Assembly: GCA_020635795.1 (NCBI GenBank)
Contig: JACJZD010000007.1
Span: 1-64,000 of the forward strand
Source: Flavobacteriales bacterium
GTDB taxonomy: Bacteria > Bacteroidota > Bacteroidia > Flavobacteriales_E > Vicingaceae
Length of the DNA stretch: 64,000 nt
Direction: 5' to 3'
Part shown: positions 16,714-26,021 of the stretch, one piece after another
How the letters are laid out: every line of letters begins with the position of its first letter
Position numbering within the stretch: position 1 is the first letter of the stretch
The notes under the pieces: model-generated
The model's input: the letters and a program-made list of their open reading frames with translations, nothing else
Databases searched by the model: none
Told to the model about the DNA's origin: nothing
Made by a program: the position numbers and the translations under genes

Positions 16714-19323
16714 ATGAATTTCGATAAATTTACCATCAAATCGCAAGAAGCCATTCAACAAGCTCAGCAAATTGCAATGTCTTCGTCAAATCAAAGCATT
16801 GAAACTGGGCATATTTTAAAAGGTATGCTTGAAGTTGATGAAAATGTTACTCCATTTATTTTGAAAAAACTTGGCGTTAATGTTCCTATTTTTAAACAAG
16901 CTTTAGACAAAATAGTTGAATCGTACCCAAAAGTAACTGGTGGAAATCAATACTTATCAAACCAAGCAAATAGTGCTTTAAATAAAGCCACCTCATATTT
17001 AAAAGAGTTTGGCGACGAATATGTTTCTATTGAGCATCTTTTACTTGGTTTATTGAGTGGTTCTGATACTATTGCTCAATTATTAAAAGACAATGGCGTA
17101 AAAGAAAAAGAACTAAAAGCAGCTATTCAAGAACTCCGAAAAGGCGAAAAAGTAACCTCTCAAAGTCAAGAAGAACAATACAACGCTTTAAAAAAATACG
17201 CTAAAAATCTTAACGAATTAGCTAAAGAAAATAAATTAGACCCTGTTATTGGTCGTGATGAAGAAATACGAAGAGTTTTACAAATTTTGTCTCGACGAAC
17301 AAAAAACAACCCTATTTTAATTGGTGAACCAGGTGTTGGTAAAACAGCCATAGCAGAAGGTTTAGCTCACCGTATAATCTTAGGCGATGTACCTGAAAAT
17401 TTAAAAGACAAACAAATCTTCTCGTTAGACATGGGCGCACTGATTGCAGGAGCAAAATACAAAGGGGAGTTCGAAGAACGTTTGAAAGCAGTTGTTAAAG
17501 AAGTAATTAGTGCAGAAGGCGATATCGTTCTTTTTATTGATGAAATACATACTCTTGTTGGTGCTGGAGGAGGAGAAGGTGCTATGGATGCAGCCAACAT
17601 TTTAAAACCTGCCCTAGCACGTGGTGAATTAAAAGCCATTGGTGCTACTACCTTAAACGAATATCAGAAATACTTTGAGAAGGATAAAGCATTGGAACGT
17701 CGTTTTCAGAAAGTAATGATAGATGAGCCCTCTACCGAAGATGCTATTTCGATATTAAGGGGTATTAAAGAAAAATATGAATCACACCATAAGGTTCAAA
17801 TAAAAGATTCGGCTATAATTAGTGCTGTAGAATTATCTCAACGATACATTACCGACCGCTTTTTACCTGACAAAGCTATTGACTTGATTGATGAAGCTGC
17901 TTCAAAACTTCGTATGGAAATTAACTCTAAGCCAGAAGCATTAGATGAAATTGAGCGTAAAATAATGCAACTCGAAATTGAACGCGAAGCCATTAAAAGG
18001 GAAAAAGACGAAAAAAAACTCAATATTATTAAAGAAGAGTTAGCCAATTTAAACGAAGAAAAAGCAAGCTTAACAGCCAAATGGCAAGCAGAAAAAAATG
18101 TGGTAGATGGCATTCAGAAAACCAAAGATGAAATTGAACAACTAAAATACGAAGCCGACCAAGCTGAACGAAATAGCGATTTTGGAAAAGTTGCTGAGAT
18201 TCGATACGGGAAGATTAAGGAAGCTGAAGACAAGTTAAATCAGTTCAAGAACCAATTAACTGAACTACAGGAAAATTCAAAAATGATTAAAGAAGAAGTT
18301 ACACCTGAAGAAATAGCCGAAGTAATTTCGAAATGGACGGGAATTCCTGTAACCAAAATGTTGGAAAGCGAACGAATGAAACTATTGAAATTGGAAGATG
18401 AACTACACAAAAGAGTTGTAGGACAGGAAGAAGCGATAATGGCTGTTTCGGATGCAGTGAGAAGAAGTCGTGCAGGATTACAAGACGAAAAACGACCAAT
18501 TGGTTCATTCATCTTTTTAGGAACAACAGGCGTAGGTAAAACTGAATTAGCAAAAGCATTGAGCGAATACTTGTTTAATGATGAAAATTCAATGACCCGA
18601 ATTGATATGAGTGAATACCAAGAAAAACACGCTGTATCTCGTTTAATTGGTGCTCCTCCAGGATATGTTGGTTACGATGAAGGCGGTCAATTAACCGAAG
18701 CTGTTCGAAGAAAGCCTTATTCTGTGGTGCTTTTAGATGAAATTGAAAAAGCTCACCCTGATGTGTTTAATATCTTGCTACAAGTGTTAGATGATGGTAG
18801 ATTAACCGATAATAAAGGACGGGTGGTAAACTTTAAAAACACCATTATCATCATGACTTCTAACATTGGTTCTCACATTATACAAGAAAATTTTGAAAAC
18901 TTAGGGGATGTTGATAGAGACAATGTAATTGAAAAAACAAAGGTCGAATTGTTTGGTTTACTTAAACAAACCATCAGACCAGAGTTTTTAAACAGAATAG
19001 ATGAAACCATAATGTTTACTCCGTTAACCAAAAACGATGTGTTACAAATTGTAAAACTTCAGTTAAAAGGCTTATCGAATTTGTTACTAAAAAATAATAT
19101 CACATTAAGTTATACTGATGAAGCGGTACAACATATTGCAGAATTAGGTTACGACCCTCAATTTGGAGCTCGCCCTGTAAAACGAATTATACAACGAAAT
19201 GTGTTAAACGAACTATCTAAACAAGTTTTATCGGGTACAGTACAACCAGATTCAGCAATAATACTCGACCAATTTGATGGGCAGTTTGTTTTTAGAAATG
19301 AAAATGATAAAATAAAAAGCTAA
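16714..19323 (+). CDS. clpB: ATP-dependent disaggregase ClpB (869 aa)
   Basis: Hsp100 unfoldase that rescues aggregated proteins together with DnaK. Clp_N repeats at about residues 5-145. First AAA+ module at about 160-400 with Walker A GEPGVGKT and VLFIDEIHTLVGAGGGEG. Long coiled-coil middle domain at about 405-540 (ERKIMQLEIEREAIKREKDE ... EIEQLKYEADQAERN), which separates ClpB from ClpA and ClpC. Second AAA+ at about 570-770 with GTTGVGKTELAKALSE and a C-terminal D2-small domain. The length is standard. Start is MNFDKFTIKSQEAIQQAQ at 16714; an in-frame upstream ATG at 16672 would add an atypical 14 residues. No CIRCE-type repeat was seen upstream. Confidence 0.97.
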   Translation: MNFDKFTIKSQEAIQQAQQIAMSSSNQSIETGHILKGMLEVDENVTPFILKKLGVNVPIFKQALDKIVESYPKVTGGNQYLSNQANSALNKATSYLKEFGDEYVSIEHLLLGLLSGSDTIAQLLKDNGVKEKELKAAIQELRKGEKVTSQSQEEQYNALKKYAKNLNELAKENKLDPVIGRDEEIRRVLQILSRRTKNNPILIGEPGVGKTAIAEGLAHRIILGDVPENLKDKQIFSLDMGALIAGAKYKGEFEERLKAVVKEVISAEGDIVLFIDEIHTLVGAGGGEGAMDAANILKPALARGELKAIGATTLNEYQKYFEKDKALERRFQKVMIDEPSTEDAISILRGIKEKYESHHKVQIKDSAIISAVELSQRYITDRFLPDKAIDLIDEAASKLRMEINSKPEALDEIERKIMQLEIEREAIKREKDEKKLNIIKEELANLNEEKASLTAKWQAEKNVVDGIQKTKDEIEQLKYEADQAERNSDFGKVAEIRYGKIKEAEDKLNQFKNQLTELQENSKMIKEEVTPEEIAEVISKWTGIPVTKMLESERMKLLKLEDELHKRVVGQEEAIMAVSDAVRRSRAGLQDEKRPIGSFIFLGTTGVGKTELAKALSEYLFNDENSMTRIDMSEYQEKHAVSRLIGAPPGYVGYDEGGQLTEAVRRKPYSVVLLDEIEKAHPDVFNILLQVLDDGRLTDNKGRVVNFKNTIIIMTSNIGSHIIQENFENLGDVDRDNVIEKTKVELFGLLKQTIRPEFLNRIDETIMFTPLTKNDVLQIVKLQLKGLSNLLLKNNITLSYTDEAVQHIAELGYDPQFGARPVKRIIQRNVLNELSKQVLSGTVQPDSAIILDQFDGQFVFRNENDKIKS

Positions 19324-19375
19324 TACCTTGTCAAAAGACAAGGTAAGCGATGAGTAAAATCATGCTTTTTTTAAA
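19324..19375 (+). terminator. Probable terminator after clpB
   Basis: TACCTTGTC-AAAA-GACAAGGTA (19324-19345) is a perfect 9-bp hairpin directly after the clpB stop. A T-run (about 19365-19372) follows 20 bases later, after a weak ATGA/TCAT stem. Confidence 0.55.
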
Positions 19376-19379
19376 CCAA

Positions 19380-19724
19380 TTAAAATAAATTTGAGATATT
19401 ATTTGTTGGACATTGGTTGCAATTGGTGAGATCTTTATGCATAGAACAATGAACTTTCATTTTACTCATTTGCTCTTTGTAAAAATCGCATTTTTTCTGC
19501 ACTCCGTACATTTGAGCGGTAGTTTGTTGAAGTTTATCAAATGGTTGAATTTTTTTAAACAATTTAATCAATTCGTTATTTTGTTTTAGAGCATTTTCTG
19601 CCAACTCTAAAAGTTCATTTTGTGTTAAAACAGTATTAATTTTTGAATTATTATCGGAACGTAAAATACTACCCAATAGCAGATCAACTTCTTCTTTTTC
19701 TAACCAAATAATAAAAGGTGTCAT
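19380..19724 (-). CDS. Small protein with C-terminal cysteines, unknown function (114 aa)
   Basis: Predicted mostly helical (TQNELLELAENALKQNNELIKLFKK) with a C-terminal Cys/His-bearing segment: KKCDFYKEQ, VHCSMHKD, TNCNQCPT. Four cysteines plus one His could bind a metal such as zinc. No signal peptide or membrane segment. I recognise no family. The start ATG at 19724 lies about 10 bases from an array of 8-bp tandem repeats that occupies its upstream region and that it shares with the divergent HTH gene at 19933. Expression could vary with repeat number (inference). Confidence 0.65.
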   Translation of the reverse strand: MTPFIIWLEKEEVDLLLGSILRSDNNSKINTVLTQNELLELAENALKQNNELIKLFKKIQPFDKLQQTTAQMYGVQKKCDFYKEQMSKMKVHCSMHKDLTNCNQCPTNNISNLF

Positions 19725-19734
19725 AGTATTAATA

Positions 19735-19807
19735 AATTAGTTAATTAGTTAATTAGTTAATTAGTTAATTAGTTAATTAGTTAATTAGTTAATTAGTTAA
19801 TTAGTTA
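19735..19807. repeat. 8-bp tandem repeat (TTAATTAG)n
   Basis: Eight exact copies of TTAATTAG at 19741-19804, with a partial copy on each side. It lies between divergent genes, about 10 bases before the start codon of the minus-strand gene and about 125 bases before the HTH gene. Exact copies suggest recent slippage. Confidence 0.95.
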
Positions 19808-19932
19808 TTTTGTATAAATAAAATAATATTTTTTCATTATGTGCAAATTGTTTGCATATTTAGCAAATATTTTAGAAACAAAATATGATTTTAATCAAAA
19901 TATCTAATAATTAGGTATTTATACTGAATTTT

Positions 19933-20304
19933 ATGTCCTTTTTAAGTAGAGAAACCATATTAAAAAAAATTAGAAAAACTCGATTATCAAAAGAAGTTAG
20001 TCAACTCGAGATGGCTAATCAATTAAAAATTTCTATCCCTACCTATTCGCGTTTTGAGCGTGGGTTAACTAAAACAGATTTGATTTTATTAAAAGATGTC
20101 TGTAAAATTTTAGAGATAGATGAAAACATGATTAACTACCCCTCAAATTATGTTGACCCTTATGCAAATTATAATTTAGAAGGAACAGCTGAAGAAATCC
20201 ATAAACAACTCAACGAATTGATTACTTTACTCGAAAAACAACAAGCTGCTAATGAAATTCTTTTAGAAAAACTCCATTTGTTAGCGAAAAAGAAAAACCT
20301 TTAA
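19933..20304 (+). CDS. XRE-family HTH regulator with C-terminal coiled coil (123 aa)
   Basis: HTH_3 fold at about residues 8-70: KKIRKTRLSKEVSQLEMANQ, LKISIPTYSRFERGLTKTDL and KDVCKILEID are the three Cro/CI-type helices. Residues about 85-120 form an amphipathic helix (EEIHKQLNELITLLEKQQ) likely to dimerise. It may control itself and the divergent gene at 19380, as both face the same 208-base intergenic region holding the 8-bp repeat array. No phage or toxin-antitoxin partner is visible. Ligand and target unknown. Confidence 0.82.
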   Translation: MSFLSRETILKKIRKTRLSKEVSQLEMANQLKISIPTYSRFERGLTKTDLILLKDVCKILEIDENMINYPSNYVDPYANYNLEGTAEEIHKQLNELITLLEKQQAANEILLEKLHLLAKKKNL

Positions 20305-20385
20305 ACAACAAAACTTTACCTAACAAATATCATTGTTTTAATATCAAAGATGGTATAGCTTTGTGTTGAATTAAAAACAAACGCT

Positions 20386-20760
20386 ATGAAGTTACATATA
20401 GAAGATTCAAAAAAAATCGCAGAAATAAAGTCAGCTTTTAACAATTCTTTTAAATTTTTAAACTTAGGTTTTTTCACTAAATCACATCAAGTTGGCGAAG
20501 CTTCTGCTAAAAAAGATTTAATTGATGATGAAAAAACGTTAGCAGAAATTAGACAAAAACATACTGCTGGTAACTTAATAATTAACCCCGATATGCTTGT
20601 CAGTGAAGTTGAAAGTGCATTCGAAAATCAGTTTGGTGTTCATGTTCAAGTTTTTAGAAAACAAAATGATGTGTGGTTAGAAACGACTAATACAGACCAT
20701 TGGACATTGGCTAAACAAAACGAAACTGGAGAATTTATGAGTTCTAAATTAGAGGACTAA
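20386..20760 (+). CDS. Conserved-looking small protein of unknown function (124 aa)
   Basis: No signal peptide or membrane segment. The N-terminal half is mixed alpha/beta (IEDSKKIAEIKSAFNNSFKFL). The second half VESAFENQFGVHVQVFRKQ ... WLETTNTDHWTLAKQN looks like a small compact domain. I have an impression of similar short proteins in other Bacteroidota but can name no family. It follows the HTH gene by 81 bases on the same strand and is convergent with the MBL hydrolase gene, whose stop abuts it. Confidence 0.7.
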   Translation: MKLHIEDSKKIAEIKSAFNNSFKFLNLGFFTKSHQVGEASAKKDLIDDEKTLAEIRQKHTAGNLIINPDMLVSEVESAFENQFGVHVQVFRKQNDVWLETTNTDHWTLAKQNETGEFMSSKLED

Positions 20761-21522
20761 CTAAATTTCAATCACTAAACCATCATGAGCTATCTGAATA
20801 AAATCGGGTAGCTCTTTTTGTACCTCATCATGTTTTCCCATTAAATGACTAATATGTGTAAGATAAGCTCTTTTTGGCTTTAATTCCTTCAACAAATCAA
20901 CAGCTTCATCTAAAGTAAAATGGGAAATGTGCGGCTCTTTTCTCAAAGCATTTAACACAATAACTTCCGAACCTTTAATTTTTTCTAATTCTTTCTCCTC
21001 TATTTTATTGGCATCAGTAATGTAGGTAAAATTACCAACTCGGTAAGCCTTTACTGGAAGTTTGAAATGTTTTACATTAATAGGCGTAAAAGGAATACCT
21101 GCAACCTCAAAAACCTCATCGGAAACAGTATGCAATTTTAACTCTGGTACTCCAGGGTATTTATATTCATCAAATGCATAATGAAATTCTCTACGCAAAG
21201 CATTTTGAACATGGTTTGTTGCGTAAATATCCATATCTTTTTGTTGCTTAAAATTAAACGCACGCACATCATCCAAGCCTGCAATATGATCTTTATGTTC
21301 GTGTGTAAAAACAACCGCATCTAACTGTTGAACATTGGCTCGTAACATTTGTTGTCGAAAATCAGGCCCCGTATCAATAACAATGGTTTTACCTAAATAC
21401 TCGATTAAAACTGAAACTCGTAAGCGTTTATCTTTTTCATTTTCAGACAAGCAAACATCACAACTACAAGCAATAACTGGTATTCCTTGCGATGTTCCTG
21501 TTCCTAAAAATGTTATTTTCAT
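20761..21522 (-). CDS. MBL-fold metallo-hydrolase, PhnP-like (253 aa)
   Basis: Starts MKITFLGTGTSQGIPVIACSCDVC; a methionine two codons upstream (21528) is also possible. Metal-binding motif THEHKDHIAGLDD at about residues 75-87, later VKHFKLPV and TDANKIEEKEL (bridging Asp), and final His in LTHISHLMGKHDEV. The CSCDVC segment near the N-terminus matches the structural zinc site of the PhnP/RNase Z-like phosphodiesterase branch. Likely a cytoplasmic cyclic-phosphodiesterase; the true substrate is not known. Single gene, with a degenerate REP-like palindrome in its upstream region. Confidence 0.88.
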   Translation of the reverse strand: MKITFLGTGTSQGIPVIACSCDVCLSENEKDKRLRVSVLIEYLGKTIVIDTGPDFRQQMLRANVQQLDAVVFTHEHKDHIAGLDDVRAFNFKQQKDMDIYATNHVQNALRREFHYAFDEYKYPGVPELKLHTVSDEVFEVAGIPFTPINVKHFKLPVKAYRVGNFTYITDANKIEEKELEKIKGSEVIVLNALRKEPHISHFTLDEAVDLLKELKPKRAYLTHISHLMGKHDEVQKELPDFIQIAHDGLVIEI

Positions 21523-21540
21523 GCTCATTTACTATTGATC

Positions 21541-21624
21541 GTCATTCCGTGCTTGACACGGAATCTATATTTTTTGTTTTTTATTATCAATATTTCAGAT
21601 TGCTAGTCAACCCAGCAATGAAGT
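21541..21624. repeat. REP-like palindromes
   Basis: GTCATTCCGTG-CTTGA-CACGGAAT (about 21541-21564) and a degenerate second unit AGATTGCTAGTCAACCC-AGCAATGAAG (about 21597-21624). Same family as those at 41274, 52057 and 55142. Confidence 0.6.
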
Positions 21625-21629
21625 ATGAA

Positions 21630-22766
21630 TTAAGCTTTGAACCAATTTTCTATAAGTTTCATCGTAAAATCTATTTCTTCTTTAGTATTAAATTTACTAA
21701 ACGAAAAACGAATAGACGGTTTTGTTTTATCTGAATTAATAGCCTCTAACACATGAGACCCTATACTACTACCAGAAGTACATGCACTTCCTCCCGATAC
21801 ACAAACTCCTTCAATATCAAAATTATACAGCAACATTTCATCCATTTCGCTATTTGGAAAATTAACATTCAATACCGTATATAAACTATCTCCTTTTGGG
21901 TTTCCGTTAAACGTTATATTTTTAATATTTCCCTCTAACTGTGCTATCATATACGATTTTAACCCTTGAATATATTGCTGATGTTCAGGTAAATGAGCAT
22001 AAGCAATATCCATGGCTTTTGCCAAACCTACAATACCATAAATATTTTCAGTTCCAGCACGCATATTACGTTCTTGTCCGCCACCAGTAATAATAGGTTT
22101 TAACTGTACATTTTGGTTGACAAACAAAAACCCAGTCCCTTTTGGCCCATGAAATTTGTGTGCCGAACAGGTTAAAAAATCAATATTTAATTCACGTACA
22201 TCAAACGCATAATGCCCCATGGTTTGAACCGTATCGGAATGAAACAAAGCTTGATGCCTCTTACATATTTCTACTACCTTTTTCAATGGTAACAGATTAC
22301 CTATCTCATTATTCGCATGCATTAAAGAAACTAATGTTTTTTTATCTGCATTTTGCTCTAATAATTCTTCAAGACTTTTTAAATCGACCGAACCAAACTC
22401 ATCGAGTTTTACTAAACTCAATTTGGTGTGTTTTTCGTGTTCAACTTTTTCTGCCGTTTCTAAAACTGCATGATGCTCTATTGGAGATGTAATAATGTGA
22501 GTAACACCCAAATCTGCAACAGCACTTCTAATCACCATATTATTGGCTTCTGTACCTCCAGCAGTAAAAAACAATTCAGCAGGAGCAGCATTAATGTGTG
22601 TAGCCACTTTTTTTCTAGCTTCCTCCACTACTACTCTTGCTTTTCTGCCTAAAGCATGAACCGCCGAAGGATTGCCATAAGTATTTTTCATTACAGCAAC
22701 CATCGATTCTATCACTTCAGGATCAAGAGGAGTTGTAGCAGCATTATCGAGGTATATTTTTTTCAT
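21630..22766 (-). CDS. Cysteine desulfurase family protein, NifS/IscS-like (378 aa)
   Basis: Class V PLP aminotransferase fold with MKKIYLDNAATTPLDPEVIE at the start, GGTEANN, SPIEHHAVLE, the PLP-lysine segment TCSAHKFHGPKGTGF, and the catalytic cysteine loop VCVSGGSACTSGSSIGSHVL. It converts cysteine to alanine, delivering sulfur as a persulfide for Fe-S clusters or thiolated tRNA in the cytoplasm. Length and motifs are those of a full-length enzyme. It lies downstream of glmM on the same strand, separated by a 17-bp inverted repeat (22786-22836). No iscU or sufU is adjacent, so the sulfur acceptor is undetermined. Confidence 0.93.
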   Translation of the reverse strand: MKKIYLDNAATTPLDPEVIESMVAVMKNTYGNPSAVHALGRKARVVVEEARKKVATHINAAPAELFFTAGGTEANNMVIRSAVADLGVTHIITSPIEHHAVLETAEKVEHEKHTKLSLVKLDEFGSVDLKSLEELLEQNADKKTLVSLMHANNEIGNLLPLKKVVEICKRHQALFHSDTVQTMGHYAFDVRELNIDFLTCSAHKFHGPKGTGFLFVNQNVQLKPIITGGGQERNMRAGTENIYGIVGLAKAMDIAYAHLPEHQQYIQGLKSYMIAQLEGNIKNITFNGNPKGDSLYTVLNVNFPNSEMDEMLLYNFDIEGVCVSGGSACTSGSSIGSHVLEAINSDKTKPSIRFSFSKFNTKEEIDFTMKLIENWFKA

Positions 22767-22785
22767 GGGTGCTGGTGTTAGGTTT

Positions 22786-22836
22786 AAGTTGGAAGACCGA
22801 AGTCAGAAGCAACCTCCATCTTCGGTCTTCCAACTT
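22786..22836. repeat. 17-bp perfect inverted repeat, possible glmM terminator
   Basis: AAGTTGGAAGACCGAAG (22786-22802) and its exact complement CTTCGGTCTTCCAACTT (22820-22836), 17-base loop. It lies between glmM and the cysteine desulfurase gene, both on the minus strand. It could form a strong RNA hairpin. Confidence 0.8.
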
Positions 22837-22843
22837 CCATCTT

Positions 22844-24229
22844 CTAAATCAATTCTTTAATATCTCGTATTATTCTATTTGCTAAAGCATCAGCCGATTG
22901 CATGGTAGCACTTTCGGAATAAATACGAATAATGGGTTCGGTGTTCGATTTTCTCAAATGAACCCATTCCGTAGGAAAATCAATTTTAACACCATCAATG
23001 GTATTTACATTTTCGTGTTGATATTTCTTTTCCATTTTTATCAAAATCTCATCCACATTAATTTGGGGTGTTAGTTCAATTTTATTTTTAGAGATGAAAT
23101 AGTTAGGATAAGATGCTCTTAATGCTGAACAAGTCATGTTAGATTTTGCCAAATGTGTTAAAAACAAAGCAATACCTACTAAAGCGTCTCTACCATAATG
23201 CAATTCTGGATAGATAATTCCACCATTCCCCTCTCCTCCTATTATCGCATTTTTAGCTTTCATCATTTCCACCACATTAACCTCTCCAACTGCTGAAGCA
23301 AAATAAGTGTTTCCATTCTTTTCAGTTACATCTCTTAATGCTCTGGTTGAAGATAAATTTGACACAGTATTTCCAGGTGTATGTTTTATTACATAATCAG
23401 CGATGGCAACTAGCGTATACTCCTCGCCAAACATATCTCCATTTTCACAAACTATAGCTAGTCGGTCCACATCGGGGTCAACTACAAAGCCCACATCAGC
23501 TTTTTGGGATTTTATTTGATTCGATATTTCTGTTAAATTTTCTGGTAAAGGTTCTGGATTGTGAGGAAACTGACCGTTTGGCTCACAATACAATTCCAAA
23601 ATATTGGTCACTCCTAAAGCTTTTAATAATGCTGGGATAAAAATTCCCCCCGTAGAATTTACACAATCAATAGCAACTTTAAAGTTTTTTGATTTTATAG
23701 CATTTACATCAACCAAAGGTAAATCTAGCACCGCCTGAATGTGCTTCTGCAAATACGAATCGTCTTTTTTATAAGCACCCAATGCGTCCACATCGGCATA
23801 AGCAAATGAACTGTTTTCAGCCAAAGTCAACACTTCTTCTCCATCACTTGCAGAAATAAACTCTCCTTTTTCGTTTAATAATTTTAACGCATTCCATTGT
23901 TTAGGATTGTGACTAGCAGTTAATATAATTCCTCCTTGAGCATTTTCCATTGGCACTGCAACCTCAACAGTCGGAGTGGTTGAAAAATCTAAATCAATCA
24001 CATCTATACCCAAACCTTGAAGCGTTCCAACTACAATGTTTTGAACCATTTCACCAGAAATACGAGCGTCTCTACCTATCACTACTTTACACTTTTTACC
24101 CGCGTTTCTTCTTATAATCCAAGTACCATAAGCAGAAGTAAATTTTACAATATCTAAAGGTGTTAACCCATCGTTTGGAGCTCCTCCAATGGTGCCTCTT
24201 ATTCCCGAAATTGATTTTATTAATGTCAT
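22844..24229 (-). CDS. glmM: Phosphoglucosamine mutase (461 aa)
   Basis: Interconverts glucosamine-6-phosphate and glucosamine-1-phosphate for peptidoglycan and LPS precursors. The four alpha-D-phosphohexomutase domains are in order: active-site serine in LTASHNPKQWNALKLL (about residues 100-115), the Mg2+ loop VVDPDVDRLAIV (about 237-248), sugar-binding GGEGNGGIIYPELHYGRDAL (about 320-340), and the phosphate-binding C-terminal domain with LRKSNTEPIIRIYSES. Start MTLIKSISGIRGTIGG is typical. The Bacteroidota enzyme could also have phosphomannomutase activity; the GlmM assignment rests on overall resemblance. Confidence 0.9.
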   Translation of the reverse strand: MTLIKSISGIRGTIGGAPNDGLTPLDIVKFTSAYGTWIIRRNAGKKCKVVIGRDARISGEMVQNIVVGTLQGLGIDVIDLDFSTTPTVEVAVPMENAQGGIILTASHNPKQWNALKLLNEKGEFISASDGEEVLTLAENSSFAYADVDALGAYKKDDSYLQKHIQAVLDLPLVDVNAIKSKNFKVAIDCVNSTGGIFIPALLKALGVTNILELYCEPNGQFPHNPEPLPENLTEISNQIKSQKADVGFVVDPDVDRLAIVCENGDMFGEEYTLVAIADYVIKHTPGNTVSNLSSTRALRDVTEKNGNTYFASAVGEVNVVEMMKAKNAIIGGEGNGGIIYPELHYGRDALVGIALFLTHLAKSNMTCSALRASYPNYFISKNKIELTPQINVDEILIKMEKKYQHENVNTIDGVKIDFPTEWVHLRKSNTEPIIRIYSESATMQSADALANRIIRDIKELI

Positions 24230-24604
24230 ACTATCTCATTTTTGTTATTGGTAAAATTAGCCTAAAGTTTTTAAATGTTACTCATTAAAAATGATTGAAC
24301 CATCTAATTGTTCTTATTGATGTTTATTAATAAACCACATAGAAACATAGACTTTATTGACTACCTTAAATTAAAAAATAAAGATCCACAATAGGTATAT
24401 CCCGATAAATCGGGATAACTATGTTTAACTTAATTATTCTTTGTTTGAGCATTATAAACTATGTACCTATGTGGTTAGTTATAGCTAAAAGCTAATATTG
24501 TAGAAAACAGTATTAAAATTTATTGTTAACTAATTGTTGAAAAATATGATAGAAATTAGCTTTTTGAATTACTAAAGGGTTAATTTTGTGTAGATACGAT
24601 ATAC
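24230..24604. other. 375-base intergenic region with a composite inverted repeat
   Basis: Divergent space between glmM and the TPR gene. It holds the inverted-repeat element at 24333-24476 and a -7-like TAATTTTG (24581-24588) before the TPR gene. I see no coding sequence. Confidence 0.6.
24333..24476. repeat. Composite inverted repeat (MITE/REP-like)
   Basis: Outer arms AACCACATAGAAACATAG (24333-24350) and CTATGTACCTATGTGGTT (24459-24476) pair over 18 bp with two mismatches. Nested inside is TATCCCGAT-AA-ATCGGGATA (24398-24417). The whole 144-base element could fold as a branched hairpin. Confidence 0.75.
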
Positions 24605-26020
24605 ATGGACGAGGATTTTGACCCATACAACGAAGGTAACGACGATTTAGAATTGTCGAACCGGTTTGAGCAAATGCTCGAAATGAACGAACATTATTTT
24701 TTTGATGTTGAAGAGTTTGAAGATTTAATTGATTTTTATTTAGAAAAAAACGAGATGGAGAAAGCGAACAAAGCCATTGAATTTGCTTTGTATCAACACC
24801 CTAACTCTTCTGCATTAAAAATTAAACAAGCTCAATATTTAATCGAAAATCATCAACCCAACAAAGGTTTAGATATTTTAAATGCTTTGGAAAACATGGA
24901 ACCGTTTAACCATGAATTGTATTTAACCAAGGCAAATATTTTTAGTCAGATTAGACAGCATCAAAAAGCTATTGAAAACTATTACAAAGCAGCAAAATTA
25001 ATCGACGATAAAACTGAAAAAACAAACATTTTATTCAATATTGCATTTGAATACGAAAACCTATCTCAATACGACAAAGCTTTAACCATTTTAAAAGATT
25101 TATTGAAGGAAAACCCTGAAAATGAAACGGTATTGTATGAAATATCATTTTGTTTTAATCTTAAAAACGACACTGAAAATAGTATAACATTTTTTAAGAG
25201 TTTTATTGACGAAAATCCTTACAGTTATTTGGCTTGGTTTAGTTTAGGAATTGCTTACAATAAAGCCGAATTATACGAAAAAGCCATTGATGCTTATGAT
25301 TATGCCTTAGCAATTAAAGAAGATTTTTCATCAGCTTATTTTAACAAAGCAAACTCCTTAGCCATGTTAGAACGCTATGAAGATGCTATACAAACTTTTA
25401 AAGAATCGAACGAATACGAAGAGCCTGATTCAACAACATTTTACTACATTGGAGAATGTTACGAGAAATTGGAAGATTATGTTAACGCCGAAAACAATTA
25501 TTACAAGGCAATAAACATTGACCCATATTATGCCGATGCTTACGCTGGAATAGCTGTGGTTAGTGAATACCAAAAGAAAAACCACGTAGCAGCTTTTTAC
25601 ATTCAAAAAGCCATTGATTTAGAAACCAACAATTCAGAGTTTTGGTATATCTATGGTGACATTCTTGCCAATTTAGAAAAATACGAAGAAGCCATTAATG
25701 CTTTTAATAAAGTGATAGAAATTGACGAAACCAATGAAGAAATTTGGTTAGACATTTCTGAGGCATATTTAAACAAAGACGGTTTACAAAAAGCGATTGA
25801 TTTCTTAAACGAAAGTTTAGAAAATCAACCAACCAATCAGCAAATAAACATTCGCCTTTCAGCATTATTACTAAAAGCTGGAAAAACTGTAGAGGCAAAT
25901 GCAAAATTAAACATCGCTTTAACCATTCAACCTGAATTGGCGAGCGATTTTATAGAATATTTCCCAGAAGCCATTTCGTTTCCGGAAATTTTACACACCC
26001 TTGAAAATTATAAACACTAA
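24605..26020 (+). CDS. Cytoplasmic tetratricopeptide repeat protein (471 aa)
   Basis: Almost the whole protein is TPR units (about 11), for example ELYEKAIDAYDYALAIKED, AYFNKANSLAMLERYEDAIQ, ADAYAGIAVVSEYQKKNHVA and KYEEAINAFNKVIEIDE. No signal peptide; the N-terminus is acidic (MDEDFDPYNEGNDDLELSN). TPR arrays serve as protein-binding scaffolds; the partner is unknown. It starts an operon-like run (TPR, comA, rhodanese, DUF368) with 1-9 base gaps: its stop is one base before the comA ATG. Confidence 0.9.
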   Translation: MDEDFDPYNEGNDDLELSNRFEQMLEMNEHYFFDVEEFEDLIDFYLEKNEMEKANKAIEFALYQHPNSSALKIKQAQYLIENHQPNKGLDILNALENMEPFNHELYLTKANIFSQIRQHQKAIENYYKAAKLIDDKTEKTNILFNIAFEYENLSQYDKALTILKDLLKENPENETVLYEISFCFNLKNDTENSITFFKSFIDENPYSYLAWFSLGIAYNKAELYEKAIDAYDYALAIKEDFSSAYFNKANSLAMLERYEDAIQTFKESNEYEEPDSTTFYYIGECYEKLEDYVNAENNYYKAINIDPYYADAYAGIAVVSEYQKKNHVAAFYIQKAIDLETNNSEFWYIYGDILANLEKYEEAINAFNKVIEIDETNEEIWLDISEAYLNKDGLQKAIDFLNESLENQPTNQQINIRLSALLLKAGKTVEANAKLNIALTIQPELASDFIEYFPEAISFPEILHTLENYKH

Positions 26021-26021
26021 C

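Noticed and set aside
19735..19807. Possible CRISPR array
   Set aside because: Repeat unit is 8 bp with no spacers; it is a simple tandem repeat, and no cas gene is present.
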